Source of the DNA: Paracoccaceae bacterium
GTDB taxonomy: Bacteria; Pseudomonadota; Alphaproteobacteria; Rhodobacterales; Rhodobacteraceae
DNA length: 64,000 nt
Reading direction: 5' to 3'
NCBI GenBank assembly: GCA_024642725.1
Contig: JAHEAO010000011.1
Span: 1 to 64,000 of the forward strand
The notes under the pieces are model-generated. The model was not told the DNA's origin. It was given only the letters and a program-made list of their open reading frames with translations, and did no database searches. The position numbers were made by a program, and so were the translations under genes. Position 1 is the first letter of the stretch. Every line of letters starts with the position of its first letter. This document shows, piece by piece, positions 39,683 through 47,981 of this stretch.

Positions 39683-39916
39683 CTAGGCCCGTCGCAACCT
39701 GTAGATGCCTTCCGGCAAATTCAGCGCCGCGCCCAGATCGCGAACCTGCGCAAGCGACAGCGTGATCTTCTCGACTCGCTCGGTGCGGGCATCATATTGC
39801 TCGATCGTCACGCAATCCTCGAAGGCATTGATGATCACATCCTCCTGCAGATGGGTTGACCCTTCATCCACAAGCGTGACGACCGTGGCGTCGAATTCGT
39901 GTTCGATTGTAAACAT
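39683..39916 (-). CDS. Hypothetical protein, 77 residues
   Basis: A small acidic protein beginning MFTIEHEFDATVVTLVDEG. Its alternating beta-type pattern 'FEDCVTIEQYDARTERVEKITLSLAQVRDLGAALNLPEGIYRLRR' suggests a compact beta-rich fold. I do not recognise the family, though it looks like a genuine conserved small gene. ATG 39916 is preferred to the TTG three codons earlier. Convergent with the DUF167 gene and divergent from the M48 lipoprotein gene. Confidence 0.65.
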   Translation of the reverse strand: MFTIEHEFDATVVTLVDEGSTHLQEDVIINAFEDCVTIEQYDARTERVEKITLSLAQVRDLGAALNLPEGIYRLRRA

Positions 39917-40024
39917 GAAAGGCAACCTATGCGGCCATACGCCTATTGCAAGAGGTTACGGAAACTTGTCTGGCCCTTGCAGCCATCTTCGCTAGATTGG
40001 CGCAAAAAAACCAAGGAGGCACCG

Positions 40025-40735
40025 ATGCGGTTGGGTTTGGTTCTGGGTCTGGCACTCGTTGTTTCCGGCTGCGAGGTCACGACCGTCCAAACGGGCAAAC
40101 CCCCAAGAAACCGCCCTGCGCCGATGCAACCGGCCCCCCCTGCCAGCGTCGCGGCAAAGCCCTTCACCGAGGTCGTCAACCGGATGGAGCCCGTGGCGGA
40201 ACGGATGTGTCGAAGCCGCGCGCCCAACGCCAATTGCGATTACCAGATCGTGGTGGATACGCGCCCCGGCCAGCCTGCCAATGCCTATCAGACCGTCGAC
40301 AAGACCGGCCGCCCGATCATCGCATTCAACCTCGCCCTGATCGCCGAAGTCAGAAACGAGGATGAACTTGCCTTCGTGATGGGTCATGAAGCGGCCCACC
40401 ATATCGAAGGCCATCTTTCCAGGACCCGTGATACGGCAATGGCGGGCGACGCGATCGGAGGCATCTTTGGGGCCGCGATGGGGGCCGATGCAAATACGAT
40501 CGGCGTCCTGCAGAACATTGGCGCCGGGTTCGGGTCCAGAATATTCTCCAAGGATTTCGAACTCGAAGCGGATGAGCTGGGCACGATCATCACCTATCGC
40601 GCGGGCTTCGATCCCCTCGTGGGCGCACAGTTCTTCACCCGCATTCCGGATCCCGGCAACCAGTTCCTTGGAACGCATCCCCCGAACAAGGATCGCATCA
40701 AGACAGTGCGCCGCACCATGGCGGACCTGCGCTGA
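40025..40735 (+). CDS. M48 family metalloprotease lipoprotein
   Basis: A 236-residue exported zinc protease of the M48/BepA-LoiP type. A signal with lipobox (LALVVSGC) anchors it to a membrane. The zinc motif HExxH is His121-Glu-Ala-Ala-His125 (MGHEAAHHIEGH), and 'DFELEADELGTIITYRAGFDP' gives the third ligand Glu. It ends after 'THPPNKDRIKTVR', also typical. AAGGAGG precedes ATG 40025. Likely role: outer-membrane or periplasmic protein quality control. Confidence 0.92.
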   Translation: MRLGLVLGLALVVSGCEVTTVQTGKPPRNRPAPMQPAPPASVAAKPFTEVVNRMEPVAERMCRSRAPNANCDYQIVVDTRPGQPANAYQTVDKTGRPIIAFNLALIAEVRNEDELAFVMGHEAAHHIEGHLSRTRDTAMAGDAIGGIFGAAMGADANTIGVLQNIGAGFGSRIFSKDFELEADELGTIITYRAGFDPLVGAQFFTRIPDPGNQFLGTHPPNKDRIKTVRRTMADLR

Positions 40736-40822
40736 TCGGGCGCGATTGATGCAGGTCAATGCGCGTTCGCCAGTCTCGGCTAGGGCTTTATCCGATCATT
40801 CTCACATGACCCGGAGACCTCG

Positions 40823-41536
40823 ATGAAGCGTTCTTTCCTTGCGGCCGCAACCGCCATCTGCCTTTGCACGACATCAGCCCATGCCGGGCCGGTGGCTGAG
40901 TTTGAACTCGCGTTCGGCGATATGTATTCGTCTTATCGCTCGGCGCTGTTCGCAACCAATTCAGGTGACGCCGAGAAATCCGCCAAGGCCCTGAAAGCTC
41001 TGGATATGAAATGGGCAGATCTGACATCGGTCTACGCCGATTCTCCGCCGCCCCAGTATCAGGACGATCCGCAATGGTCACAGATGATTGCCGACGTAAC
41101 CGGCTATCTCGAACAGGCCGAATCCGAAGCCGCCGCAGGCCAGTTGCCTGTCGCGCATGTGACGCTTGAAGCCATCCGCGAAGAATTCGGATCCTTGCAT
41201 GGTCGCAACGGGGTCCAGACCTTCTCGGACCGGATGAACGCCTATCATGCAGAGATGGAGCATGTTCTGGAACTCGATCTGTCCGGCTTCGACGATGCCG
41301 CGGCGAACCGGGTGCTCGAATACGCAGGCGTGCTTGGCTATCTGGCCGATGACGTGCTTGCCCTGCCGCCGGCTCAGGCGGCCGGAAACGCGGAATACGA
41401 ACCGCTTGCCGCCGCTTTCCGGGCCTCGGTCGATCAATTCGTCGAAGCGGCGCGGGCGCGGGACGCCGCGGCTGTTCAATCCGCAGTCGCGGGATTGAAG
41501 GTGCCCTATTCCAAGTTCTTCCTGAAGTTTGGATAG
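40823..41536 (+). CDS. Secreted helical protein of unknown function
   Basis: A 237-residue exported protein: signal peptide MKRSFLAAATAICLCTTSAHA, then mostly alpha-helical sequence in two similar halves. 'EEFGSLHGRNGVQTFSDRMNAYHAEMEHVL' and the ending 'VKVPYSKFFLKFG'-type segment 'LKVPYSKFFLKFG' are distinctive. It resembles the cytochrome b562/c'-like helical bundle but has no CxxCH, so covalent heme is not expected; His/Met residues could bind metal. Function unknown. Apparently a single gene. Confidence 0.7.
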   Translation: MKRSFLAAATAICLCTTSAHAGPVAEFELAFGDMYSSYRSALFATNSGDAEKSAKALKALDMKWADLTSVYADSPPPQYQDDPQWSQMIADVTGYLEQAESEAAAGQLPVAHVTLEAIREEFGSLHGRNGVQTFSDRMNAYHAEMEHVLELDLSGFDDAAANRVLEYAGVLGYLADDVLALPPAQAAGNAEYEPLAAAFRASVDQFVEAARARDAAAVQSAVAGLKVPYSKFFLKFG

Positions 41537-41645
41537 GTGGCAGACCACGTTCGGTCCTGGCAGAGGCGTGCATTTTCTGGACAACGGAATGCTTTGGCGT
41601 AGTTTGTAAATTGACCACCAGTTTCAAACATTCCTGAAGTCCGCC

Positions 41646-42551
41646 ATGTCCTACTTCAACAACCTCAAGACCTTCGTCCGCACCTACGAACTGGGAAGCA
41701 TGTCGGCGGCTGCGCGCGATCTGCGGGTGTCGCCTGCGGTCGCGTCGTCGCGGCTCGCGCAGCTTGAAACCCATCTGAATGTCCGCCTGTTCATTCGCAC
41801 GACACGGGCGCTGCAACCGACAGAGCAGGGCAGGCTGTTCTATCAAGGCGCCTGCAATGTCCTGACCGCCGTTGACGAGGCAGAGGCCGCCGTCAACAAC
41901 GTCACCCAGAATCCGAAAGGGTCGCTTTACGTCGCTGCGCCCCTTGGCATAGGGCGGCGGCTGATCGCCCCCGATGTCCCGGGATTCAAAAAGGAATTTC
42001 CCCTGATCGACATCCGGCTCAGGCTGTCGGACCGCAAGATCGATGTCATGGCAGAGGGGCTCGACGTGGCCTTCTTCATCGGGGTGCCCGAGGATTCAAA
42101 CCTGAGGCTCCGCAAGATCGCGGATTGCGAACGCGTGCTGTGCGCGTCGCCCGACTATATCGCCCGCAAGGGCCATCCGATGTCCGGCGATCAGATCATG
42201 GCAGACAATCACGACTGCCTTGCCCTGCGCTTCCCCGGAACGACCGAATACCGATGGACCCTGATGACCGAGGGCGGCCCGCAAAGATACAGGATTACCG
42301 GACCCTACGAGTCGGATGATGGCGACGTGCTGACCGGATGGGCGCTCAATGGCGAAGGCATTGTGATGAAGCCGATCTTCGAAGTCGCCGATCACCTTGC
42401 AACAGGCGCGCTTGTCGTCGTGGCGGAAGAAACGCCGCCGATGCCGGTGCAACTGGGCTGCCTGTACGCACACCGCCGCCATCAGGACCCCAAGGTTCGG
42501 CTGTTCATAGATTTCATGGCCAAGCGGATCAGCGGCAAATTGAAGGGCTGA
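41646..42551 (+). CDS. LysR-type transcriptional regulator
   Basis: A 301-residue regulator. The N-terminal winged helix (YFNNLKTFVRTYELGSMSAAARDLRVSPAVASSRLAQLETHLNVRLFIRTTRALQPTEQG) is followed by a substrate-binding domain ('GSLYVAAPLGIGRRLIAPDVPGFKKEFPLIDIRLRLSDRKIDVMAEGLDVAFFIG'). The gene is not divergent from an obvious target; the secreted helical gene lies upstream on the same strand and sbtB lies convergently downstream. Effector unknown. Confidence 0.93.
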   Translation: MSYFNNLKTFVRTYELGSMSAAARDLRVSPAVASSRLAQLETHLNVRLFIRTTRALQPTEQGRLFYQGACNVLTAVDEAEAAVNNVTQNPKGSLYVAAPLGIGRRLIAPDVPGFKKEFPLIDIRLRLSDRKIDVMAEGLDVAFFIGVPEDSNLRLRKIADCERVLCASPDYIARKGHPMSGDQIMADNHDCLALRFPGTTEYRWTLMTEGGPQRYRITGPYESDDGDVLTGWALNGEGIVMKPIFEVADHLATGALVVVAEETPPMPVQLGCLYAHRRHQDPKVRLFIDFMAKRISGKLKG

Positions 42552-42651
42552 GGCAGCCCCGGACGGGCACGCCGCGGGCATAGAGCGCGTGCGATGCGCG
42601 AAAAGCGCCAGAGCACCAAGACTAGACCTTAGGACGAAACGCGGCGAATGG

Positions 42652-42672
42652 TGGGTCGGAGCCCATTTTTTT
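42652..42672 (+). terminator. Possible terminator of the LysR gene
   Basis: A short TGGG/CCCA stem (42652-42665) followed by seven T's. The stem is weak, but position and T-run fit. Confidence 0.5.
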
Positions 42673-42727
42673 GAAACTCTGCAACGCAGCAAATGTCAGC
42701 AGTGTCGGAGGTGGCCAAAAACGCAAA

Positions 42728-42757
42728 AAACCCAAAAACCATTTCTGGCTTGGGTTT
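42728..42757. terminator. Bidirectional terminator downstream of sbtB
   Basis: AAACCCAA (42728-42735) pairs with TTGGGTTT (42750-42757), with an inner CCA/TGG pair in the loop. The minus strand continues with TTTTTT, so it most likely ends the sbtA-sbtB transcript. Confidence 0.75.
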
Positions 42758-42798
42758 GTTGTCAACTTGGCGGCCACACGACGGACTATGGTCAGAAG

Positions 42799-43107
42799 TC
42801 AGAAACGCTCAGCCCTAAGGACGAGCGTGTCGCTTACCGAGACCACGCCAATATGACGCTCGACCACCGCAAAGGCAGACTCCAGAAGCGCGTCCAGTCG
42901 CTCGGGCTTGATCAGACAGACGACCATTACCATTCCGGCACGGCCGACCTGACCTTCGCGTGTCCATGGCCCGGATCGGCCCGACCCTCCGTGCACGGGC
43001 ACGATTGTATAGCCAGTCACGCCCGCCTTATTGAGCGCATCGGTCAGTCTTCTTTCGAGTGGCTTTTCAATTACGATTTCGACGCGTTTCGCTGAGTTCA
43101 TCTGCAT
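42799..43107 (-). CDS. SbtB-like PII-family regulatory protein
   Basis: A 102-residue PII-like trimeric regulator. 'VEIVIEKPLERRLTDALNKAGVTGYTIVPVHGGSGRSGPWTREGQ' matches the start and T-loop region of SbtB-type PII proteins; 'GYT' precedes the T-loop. The C-terminus ends at 'VSVSDTLVLRAERF' and lacks the CGPxGC redox (R-loop) tail of cyanobacterial SbtB. It starts one base after the sbtA stop, with GGAGG upstream. Expected role: control of the permease by adenine nucleotides (inference from cyanobacteria). Confidence 0.82.
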   Translation of the reverse strand: MQMNSAKRVEIVIEKPLERRLTDALNKAGVTGYTIVPVHGGSGRSGPWTREGQVGRAGMVMVVCLIKPERLDALLESAFAVVERHIGVVSVSDTLVLRAERF

Positions 43108-43108
43108 G

Positions 43109-44086
43109 TCAGCCTCCGGTCATCTGCGTGGCCAATGCCACATATAGAGGGATACCCAAAGTGAGATTGAACGGGAATGTGACACCTAACGAAAGTGTCA
43201 GGTAGATCGCCGGGTTTGCCTCCGGCAACGCCACCCTCATGGCCGCAGGCACTGCGATGTAAGAGGCCGAAGCGGCAAGCACCATCAAGAGAACTACGCC
43301 GCCCGTCGAAAGCCCGATCATCATGCCCACTGCAAGTCCGATAATGGATCCGGCCAGCGGCATGACGATACCAAATGCCACCGCCCCCACCCCCAGAACT
43401 CCCTTCGACTGCCTCAATCCGCGTCCGGCGACCAGTCCCATGTCGAGCAGGAAAAGACAAAGCACGCCCTTGAAAGGCGACACGATGAACGGTGCAATTT
43501 CAGCCAAGCCTTTTTCGCCGGTCATCATGCCGATGACAAAACTGCCAACCAGCAAGACGATTGAACCATTGAGCAGGATTTCCCGCATCAGCCCCGGTTC
43601 CATTCGCCCACTCGAACCATTTCGAGATATCAGCCAAAGGGCGGACAGGATCGCCGGAGCCTCCATCGCTGCTGCGACAGCAACCATGTATCCCTCTGCT
43701 GCAATCGCCCGCCCTTCCAGAACCGAAGTCGCGGCCACGAACGTCACGATACTGATCGAGCCATAATGCGCAGCTACAGCGGCGGCATCCAGCCGAGAGA
43801 ATTTCGTGAGTATTTTTAACAAAGCAAAGGCAAGAAGGGGAAGACCGAAGGACAGAAGGACCCCTGCACCGACGGCCATTAGCAGGGCCGTGTCGACTCC
43901 ATGATCCGCGACCGAGGCGCCACCCTTAAAGCCGATCGCAAATAGCAAATAAATCGACATGCCTTTCGCCACCGCTTCGGGGATGGACAAGTCGGATCGC
44001 GTCATTGCAGCGAAAAGACCAAGCACGAATGACAAGATGATCGGCGACAAGAGGTTTGCGCTGGCAAGCGCAAGGATTTCGGACAT
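43109..44086 (-). CDS. SbtA-type sodium-dependent bicarbonate permease
   Basis: A 325-residue polytopic membrane protein of the SbtA (DUF897) family with about ten hydrophobic segments. Family features include 'NLLSPIILSFVLGLFAAMTRSDLSIPEAVAKGMSIYLLFAIGFKGG', the repeat-like 'SPFKGVLCLFLLDMGLVAGRGL', and 'AASASYIAVPAAMRVALPEANPAIYLTLSLGVTFPFNLTLGIPLY'. In cyanobacteria SbtA takes up HCO3- with Na+. Pairing with an SbtB-like PII strengthens the call. No carboxysome or Rubisco genes are in view, so here it may supply bicarbonate for carboxylases or pH balance. Confidence 0.88.
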   Translation of the reverse strand: MSEILALASANLLSPIILSFVLGLFAAMTRSDLSIPEAVAKGMSIYLLFAIGFKGGASVADHGVDTALLMAVGAGVLLSFGLPLLAFALLKILTKFSRLDAAAVAAHYGSISIVTFVAATSVLEGRAIAAEGYMVAVAAAMEAPAILSALWLISRNGSSGRMEPGLMREILLNGSIVLLVGSFVIGMMTGEKGLAEIAPFIVSPFKGVLCLFLLDMGLVAGRGLRQSKGVLGVGAVAFGIVMPLAGSIIGLAVGMMIGLSTGGVVLLMVLAASASYIAVPAAMRVALPEANPAIYLTLSLGVTFPFNLTLGIPLYVALATQMTGG

Positions 44087-44320
44087 GTAGAAGCTTCTCT
44101 TTTTCAGGCGCTATAGCGAATGCCGCAGAGTTTTCATAGTTGTCGGTTCTCCAAATCGCCGCTCTTGTCAGAATCTTTACGGAGCCACAGCCGAACGCAA
44201 ACCAAAAGCGGACCTAGCCGAACGTAAAGCGAACTCACCCTTTGTCCGCACAGCTGCGCCAACTCTCGATACCGATAACCGCTGCCCGACAGCAATATTT
44301 GCGGCTAGTCGAGTTAGTTC

Positions 44321-44629
44321 CTAGCGTGCAGGAAACAGCAGATAGAGTGTCAGCAGCACCACCGCCAGGTCAGCCACCCAAATCATCTTATCCAAAGATT
44401 TCTCACGATCAGGCTGATTGAAAGTGACCGAAAGACCAACAAATCCTATGACAGACAGGGCAAGAGTGATCCACAGGGCATAAGGAATGCCCGCCAGCAC
44501 CATCGCACCCAAAGCAGCATAAACGACCGTGAAAAGCACGAAGGGCTTGTTCGCCGCTGCACCGTGCCGCATTACCAGCAACCCATGCAAGACGGCATTC
44601 AGAAACAGAAAGGCTACCAGCGCGGGCAT
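44321..44629 (-). CDS. Hypothetical four-helix membrane protein
   Basis: A 102-residue protein made of four hydrophobic helices with short loops ('PALVAFLFLNAVLHGLLVM', 'FVLFTVVYAALGAMVLAGI', 'LWITLALSVIGFVGLSVTF', 'MIWVADLAVVLLTLYLLF'). AAAGGAGG lies ten bases before the ATG, a strong ribosome site. It stands between sbtA and bhcD on the same strand but with gaps on both sides. Family not recognised. Confidence 0.7.
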   Translation of the reverse strand: MPALVAFLFLNAVLHGLLVMRHGAAANKPFVLFTVVYAALGAMVLAGIPYALWITLALSVIGFVGLSVTFNQPDREKSLDKMIWVADLAVVLLTLYLLFPAR

Positions 44630-44794
44630 CGATCAATTTCCTCCTTTATTCGGGGACAATATATCTTGTCATACGCCAGTCAAAACGAATCCGGCTTCCC
44701 CCCCGTGTGACAGTCGGCATTCAACGGAAGGTCATGGATTCTATGCTTTGTTGCACCGGTCGCGAAAAAGGTCAGTTCCTGAACCGCCTTGGCG

Positions 44795-45757
44795 TCAAAC
44801 CTCGACTTCGATCGCTATGCCCTTGGCAACCGCCAGATCGACCGCCGCCTTGGCGACCGCCAGATCCTGCAGGCCCACACCGGTGCCGTCGAACAGCGTG
44901 ATCTCATCGTCTGACGTTCGGCCCGGATGGGTGCCGTTGATGACCTCTCCGATTGTCGTGATGTCGGCGGCCTTGATCAGGCCTGACCCGATCGCGTGCT
45001 GCGCTTCCCCCAGCGTGATGGATTGCGCGACCTCGTCGGTAAAGACCGTGGCGCGGGCCAGAAGGGATGGCTCGACCTCTTGCTTGCCGATGGTGTCGGT
45101 GCCCATGCAGGCCAGATGCGTGCCGGGGCGCACGTGGGCATCCATAAGGGACGCGGCGGGCGACGAGGTGATGGTAATGATCACATCGGCCTCTGCTCCC
45201 AGCTCTTCAAGGCTGACGCCCTTGAACGGCAGGCCCAGTTCTTCCGCGACCTTGCCCAGCGTTGGCAGCATGTCGGGGTGGTAGTTCCACGCGACAACAC
45301 GTTCGAACTTGCGGGTCTTGGCCGCGGCGCGCAGCTGGAACCCGGCCTGATGACCGGCCCCGACCATGCCCAGAACTTTCGAATCCTTGCGGGCCAGCCG
45401 GTCAATCGAAACCGCCGAAGCAGCGGCGGTGCGAAGCGCGGTCAACAGATTGCCGCCCACCATCGCCGTCGGTCGCCCGGTATCGGGGTCGAACAGGTAG
45501 ACGGTCGACTGGTGGTTGGTGATTCCTCTGTCGGCATTTCCGGGAAAGTAGCCGCCCGCCTTGACCCCGAGATTGGACCCGGCGCGGTCAAGGCCGGATT
45601 TGAATCCGTATTGCCGGCCTTCGCCCAAAGCCTCGCGGATAACCGGGAAGTTATAGGCATCGCCCTTTGCCATTGATGCAAAGACGGCTTCGACCGCGGC
45701 AAAGGCCTGCTCAGCCGAGATAAGGCCCGCGATGGCGCGTTCCGGCACGATAATCAT
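44795..45757 (-). CDS. bhcD: Iminosuccinate reductase BhcD
   Basis: A 320-residue ornithine cyclodeaminase/mu-crystallin family NAD(P) enzyme. In the beta-hydroxyaspartate cycle it reduces iminosuccinate to L-aspartate, regenerating the amino donor used by BhcA. The nucleotide site is 'SKVLGMVGAGHQAGFQLRAA'. Other family features are 'GGNLLTALRTAAASAVSIDRLA' and 'DVIITITSSPAASLMDAHVRPGTHLACMGTD'. ATG 45757 has AAGGA seven bases upstream; the longer frame starting at 45799 is not needed. The call depends on the bhcABC neighbours as well as the family. Confidence 0.92.
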   Translation of the reverse strand: MIIVPERAIAGLISAEQAFAAVEAVFASMAKGDAYNFPVIREALGEGRQYGFKSGLDRAGSNLGVKAGGYFPGNADRGITNHQSTVYLFDPDTGRPTAMVGGNLLTALRTAAASAVSIDRLARKDSKVLGMVGAGHQAGFQLRAAAKTRKFERVVAWNYHPDMLPTLGKVAEELGLPFKGVSLEELGAEADVIITITSSPAASLMDAHVRPGTHLACMGTDTIGKQEVEPSLLARATVFTDEVAQSITLGEAQHAIGSGLIKAADITTIGEVINGTHPGRTSDDEITLFDGTGVGLQDLAVAKAAVDLAVAKGIAIEVEV

Positions 45758-45808
45758 GAAGAAATCCTTAATATTTTTTCCGGTATCGTTGTATATCAAT
45801 GACTTGCT

Positions 45809-45832
45809 GGGGCGTCCACGTGTGGACGCCCC
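45809..45832. repeat. Strong hairpin between bhcC and bhcD
   Basis: Eleven bases (GGGGCGTCCAC) and their complement are separated by only two bases, so a stem of at least nine bp forms. There is no T-run on the minus strand. It lies inside the operon and may set bhcD transcript levels or stability. Confidence 0.7.
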
Positions 45833-45838
45833 ACCGCA

Positions 45839-47002
45839 TCAATAGGCTTTGCCGCGGGCCGAAACCGGCCAGAGGGCTTCAACCTTGCCATTGCGGACGC
45901 CCACATACCAGTCATGGACATTGCAGGTCGGATCGCAATGTCCGGGCACCAGCTTCAGCTTGTCGCCGACTTTCAGCACCCCCTTGGGATCCTCAACCAC
46001 GCCATGTTCGTCCGAGCATTTGATGTATTTCACATCGTCGCGTCCATAAACGAACGGCAGCCCGCTATCGACAGACTGGGCTTTCAACCCGGCATCGACG
46101 ATCGCCTTGTCCGCCTTTGTATGGCTCATGACCGAAGTCAGGATGAACAGCGCGTTTTCCCATTCGCCGTGGTCGATCCGTTTGCCGTCCTTGTCGAGGA
46201 TGCGACCGTAATCGGCGTCCATGAAAGCATAGGACCCGCACTGAAGCTCGTTATAAACACCGGAGTTGCTTTCGAAGTAATAGCTCCCGGTGCCGCCGCC
46301 CGAAACCAATTCCGGCTTCAGCCCGATCTTGGTCAGCGCGTCGACCGCGTCCTTGACCTGAGCGATGGCGGCGTCAAGCTTGGCCTTGCGGTCCTCATAT
46401 TTGTCCATGTGCTGCATCGCGCCCTGATAGGCTTGGATGCCGCTGAATTTCAGTCCCGGCGCGGCATCGATCGCCTTGGCGATCTCAACCACGGCTTCGG
46501 TCGAGTTGACTCCGCAACGTCCGGCGCCGCAATCGATCTCGATGAAGCATTCCAGCGTCGTGCCGTGCTTTTGCGCAGCGGCGGAAAGTTCCGCCACGTT
46601 CTTGATGTCGTCAACGCAGACGATGATCCGCGAGCCAAGTTTCGGCAGGCGGGCAAGGCGGTCGATCTTGGCCGGATCGCGGACCTGGTTCGAGACCAGC
46701 ACATCCTTGATGCCGCCGCGCACGAAGACCTCGGCCTCGCTGACCTTCTGGCAGCAGACGCCCACGGCACCACCCAGCCTTTCCTGCAGCTTCTGCACGT
46801 CGACCGATTTGTGCATCTTGCCGTGGCTGCGGTGGCGCATGCCATGCGCCTTGGCATAGTCGCCCATCTTCTTGATGTTGCGTTCGAGCGCGTCGAGATC
46901 GAGGATCAGACAGGGCGTCTGGATGTCTTTTTCGTCCATGCCGGGCAGGGCAGGGACGTCATAGCCGACCTCGAGTGTCTTGATGTCTACGGGTGCGTTC
47001 AT
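45839..47002 (-). CDS. bhcC: 3-hydroxy-D-aspartate aldolase BhcC
   Basis: A 387-residue PLP enzyme of the D-threonine aldolase (DSD1-like, alanine-racemase fold) family. In the cycle it condenses glyoxylate and glycine to (2R,3S)-beta-hydroxyaspartate. The PLP lysine is Lys62 in 'MRHRSHGKMHKS' (canonical RPHxKTHK). 'VSGGGTGSYYFESNSGVYNELQCGSYAFMDADYG' and 'VPGHCDPTCNVHDWYVGVRNGKVEALWPVSARGKAY' hold the phosphate site and the metal-binding His/Cys pair. AAGGAG precedes the ATG. It directly follows bhcB by 16 bases. Confidence 0.95.
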   Translation of the reverse strand: MNAPVDIKTLEVGYDVPALPGMDEKDIQTPCLILDLDALERNIKKMGDYAKAHGMRHRSHGKMHKSVDVQKLQERLGGAVGVCCQKVSEAEVFVRGGIKDVLVSNQVRDPAKIDRLARLPKLGSRIIVCVDDIKNVAELSAAAQKHGTTLECFIEIDCGAGRCGVNSTEAVVEIAKAIDAAPGLKFSGIQAYQGAMQHMDKYEDRKAKLDAAIAQVKDAVDALTKIGLKPELVSGGGTGSYYFESNSGVYNELQCGSYAFMDADYGRILDKDGKRIDHGEWENALFILTSVMSHTKADKAIVDAGLKAQSVDSGLPFVYGRDDVKYIKCSDEHGVVEDPKGVLKVGDKLKLVPGHCDPTCNVHDWYVGVRNGKVEALWPVSARGKAY

Positions 47003-47018
47003 TGGGTTCTCCTTCGCC

Positions 47019-47981
47019 CTATTGCCAGGGCAGCTTGTCCAGATCGACGTTGCCGCCGGTGATGATGACGCCGACGCGCTTACCGGCGAAGACGTCCTTG
47101 TTCTTCAGTATAGTGGCCAGCGGAACCGCCGAGGACGGTTCCATCACCACGCGCAGGTGTTTCCAGGTCAACTTCATCGCGTCGATGATCTCGGGGTCGG
47201 ACGCGGTGAACATGTCGGCGACATGGTTCTTCACGAAATGCCAGGTCAGGTCCTTGAGCGGCACCAGAAGGCCATCGGCGATGGTCTTGGGGGCGTCGTC
47301 GGCGATGATATGACCGGCCTTGAAACTGCGGTAGGCGTCGTCGGCCTGCTCGGGTTCTGCCGCGATCACCTTGGTTTCGGGGGCGAGCGTGGACAGCGTC
47401 AGGCAGGTGCCCGAGATCATGCCACCGCCGCCGATGGGCGCGACGACGAAATCAAGGCCGTCCGTGTCCTCGACCAGTTCCTTGGAACAGGTGCCCTGTC
47501 CGGCGATCACGCGGTGGTCGTTATAGGGATGCACAAAATCGCCACCCGTGGCGGCCTGCACCTTGGCGAAGGCTTCTTCGCGCGATGAGGTCGAGGGCTC
47601 GCATTCGGTGATCTTGCCGCCATAGCGGCGAACCGTGTCCTTCTTAGCCTGCGGCGCGGTGCGCGGCATCACCACGTTGCAGGGGATGCCGCGAAGCATC
47701 GCGGCATAGGACAAACACGAGGCGTGGTTGCCCGAGGAATGGGTGGCCACGCCCTTTTTTGCCTGCTCCTCGCTCAGCCCGAAGACGGCGTTGGTGGCGC
47801 CGCGTACCTTGAAGGCGCCGGGCTCCTGCAGGTTCTCGCATTTAAAGAACAGCTGCGCGCCTGTCAGCTCGTTCAGGTAGTCCGAGGTCCGGACGGGCGT
47901 GCGGCGGATATGCGGCCTGATGCGCTCATGCGCGTCCAGCATGTCCTGATAGGTCGGGATATACATCGTCTCGTCCTTCAT
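47019..47981 (-). CDS. bhcB: Beta-hydroxyaspartate dehydratase BhcB
   Basis: A 320-residue fold-type II PLP dehydratase of the serine/threonine dehydratase family that converts beta-hydroxyaspartate to iminosuccinate. The PLP lysine is Lys58 in 'ENLQEPGAFKVRGATNAV'. 'SSGNHASCLSYAA' and the tetraglycine loop 'APIGGGGMISG' bind the cofactor phosphate. Relatives include threo-3-hydroxyaspartate ammonia-lyase; the bhc context decides the role. Its ATG overlaps the bhcA stop by four bases. Confidence 0.94.
   Translation of the reverse strand: MKDETMYIPTYQDMLDAHERIRPHIRRTPVRTSDYLNELTGAQLFFKCENLQEPGAFKVRGATNAVFGLSEEQAKKGVATHSSGNHASCLSYAAMLRGIPCNVVMPRTAPQAKKDTVRRYGGKITECEPSTSSREEAFAKVQAATGGDFVHPYNDHRVIAGQGTCSKELVEDTDGLDFVVAPIGGGGMISGTCLTLSTLAPETKVIAAEPEQADDAYRSFKAGHIIADDAPKTIADGLLVPLKDLTWHFVKNHVADMFTASDPEIIDAMKLTWKHLRVVMEPSSAVPLATILKNKDVFAGKRVGVIITGGNVDLDKLPWQ

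Noticed and set aside
42589-43095. 168-codon plus-strand frame after the LysR gene
   Set aside because: It is antisense to the well-supported SbtB-like gene and crosses two terminator-like hairpins.
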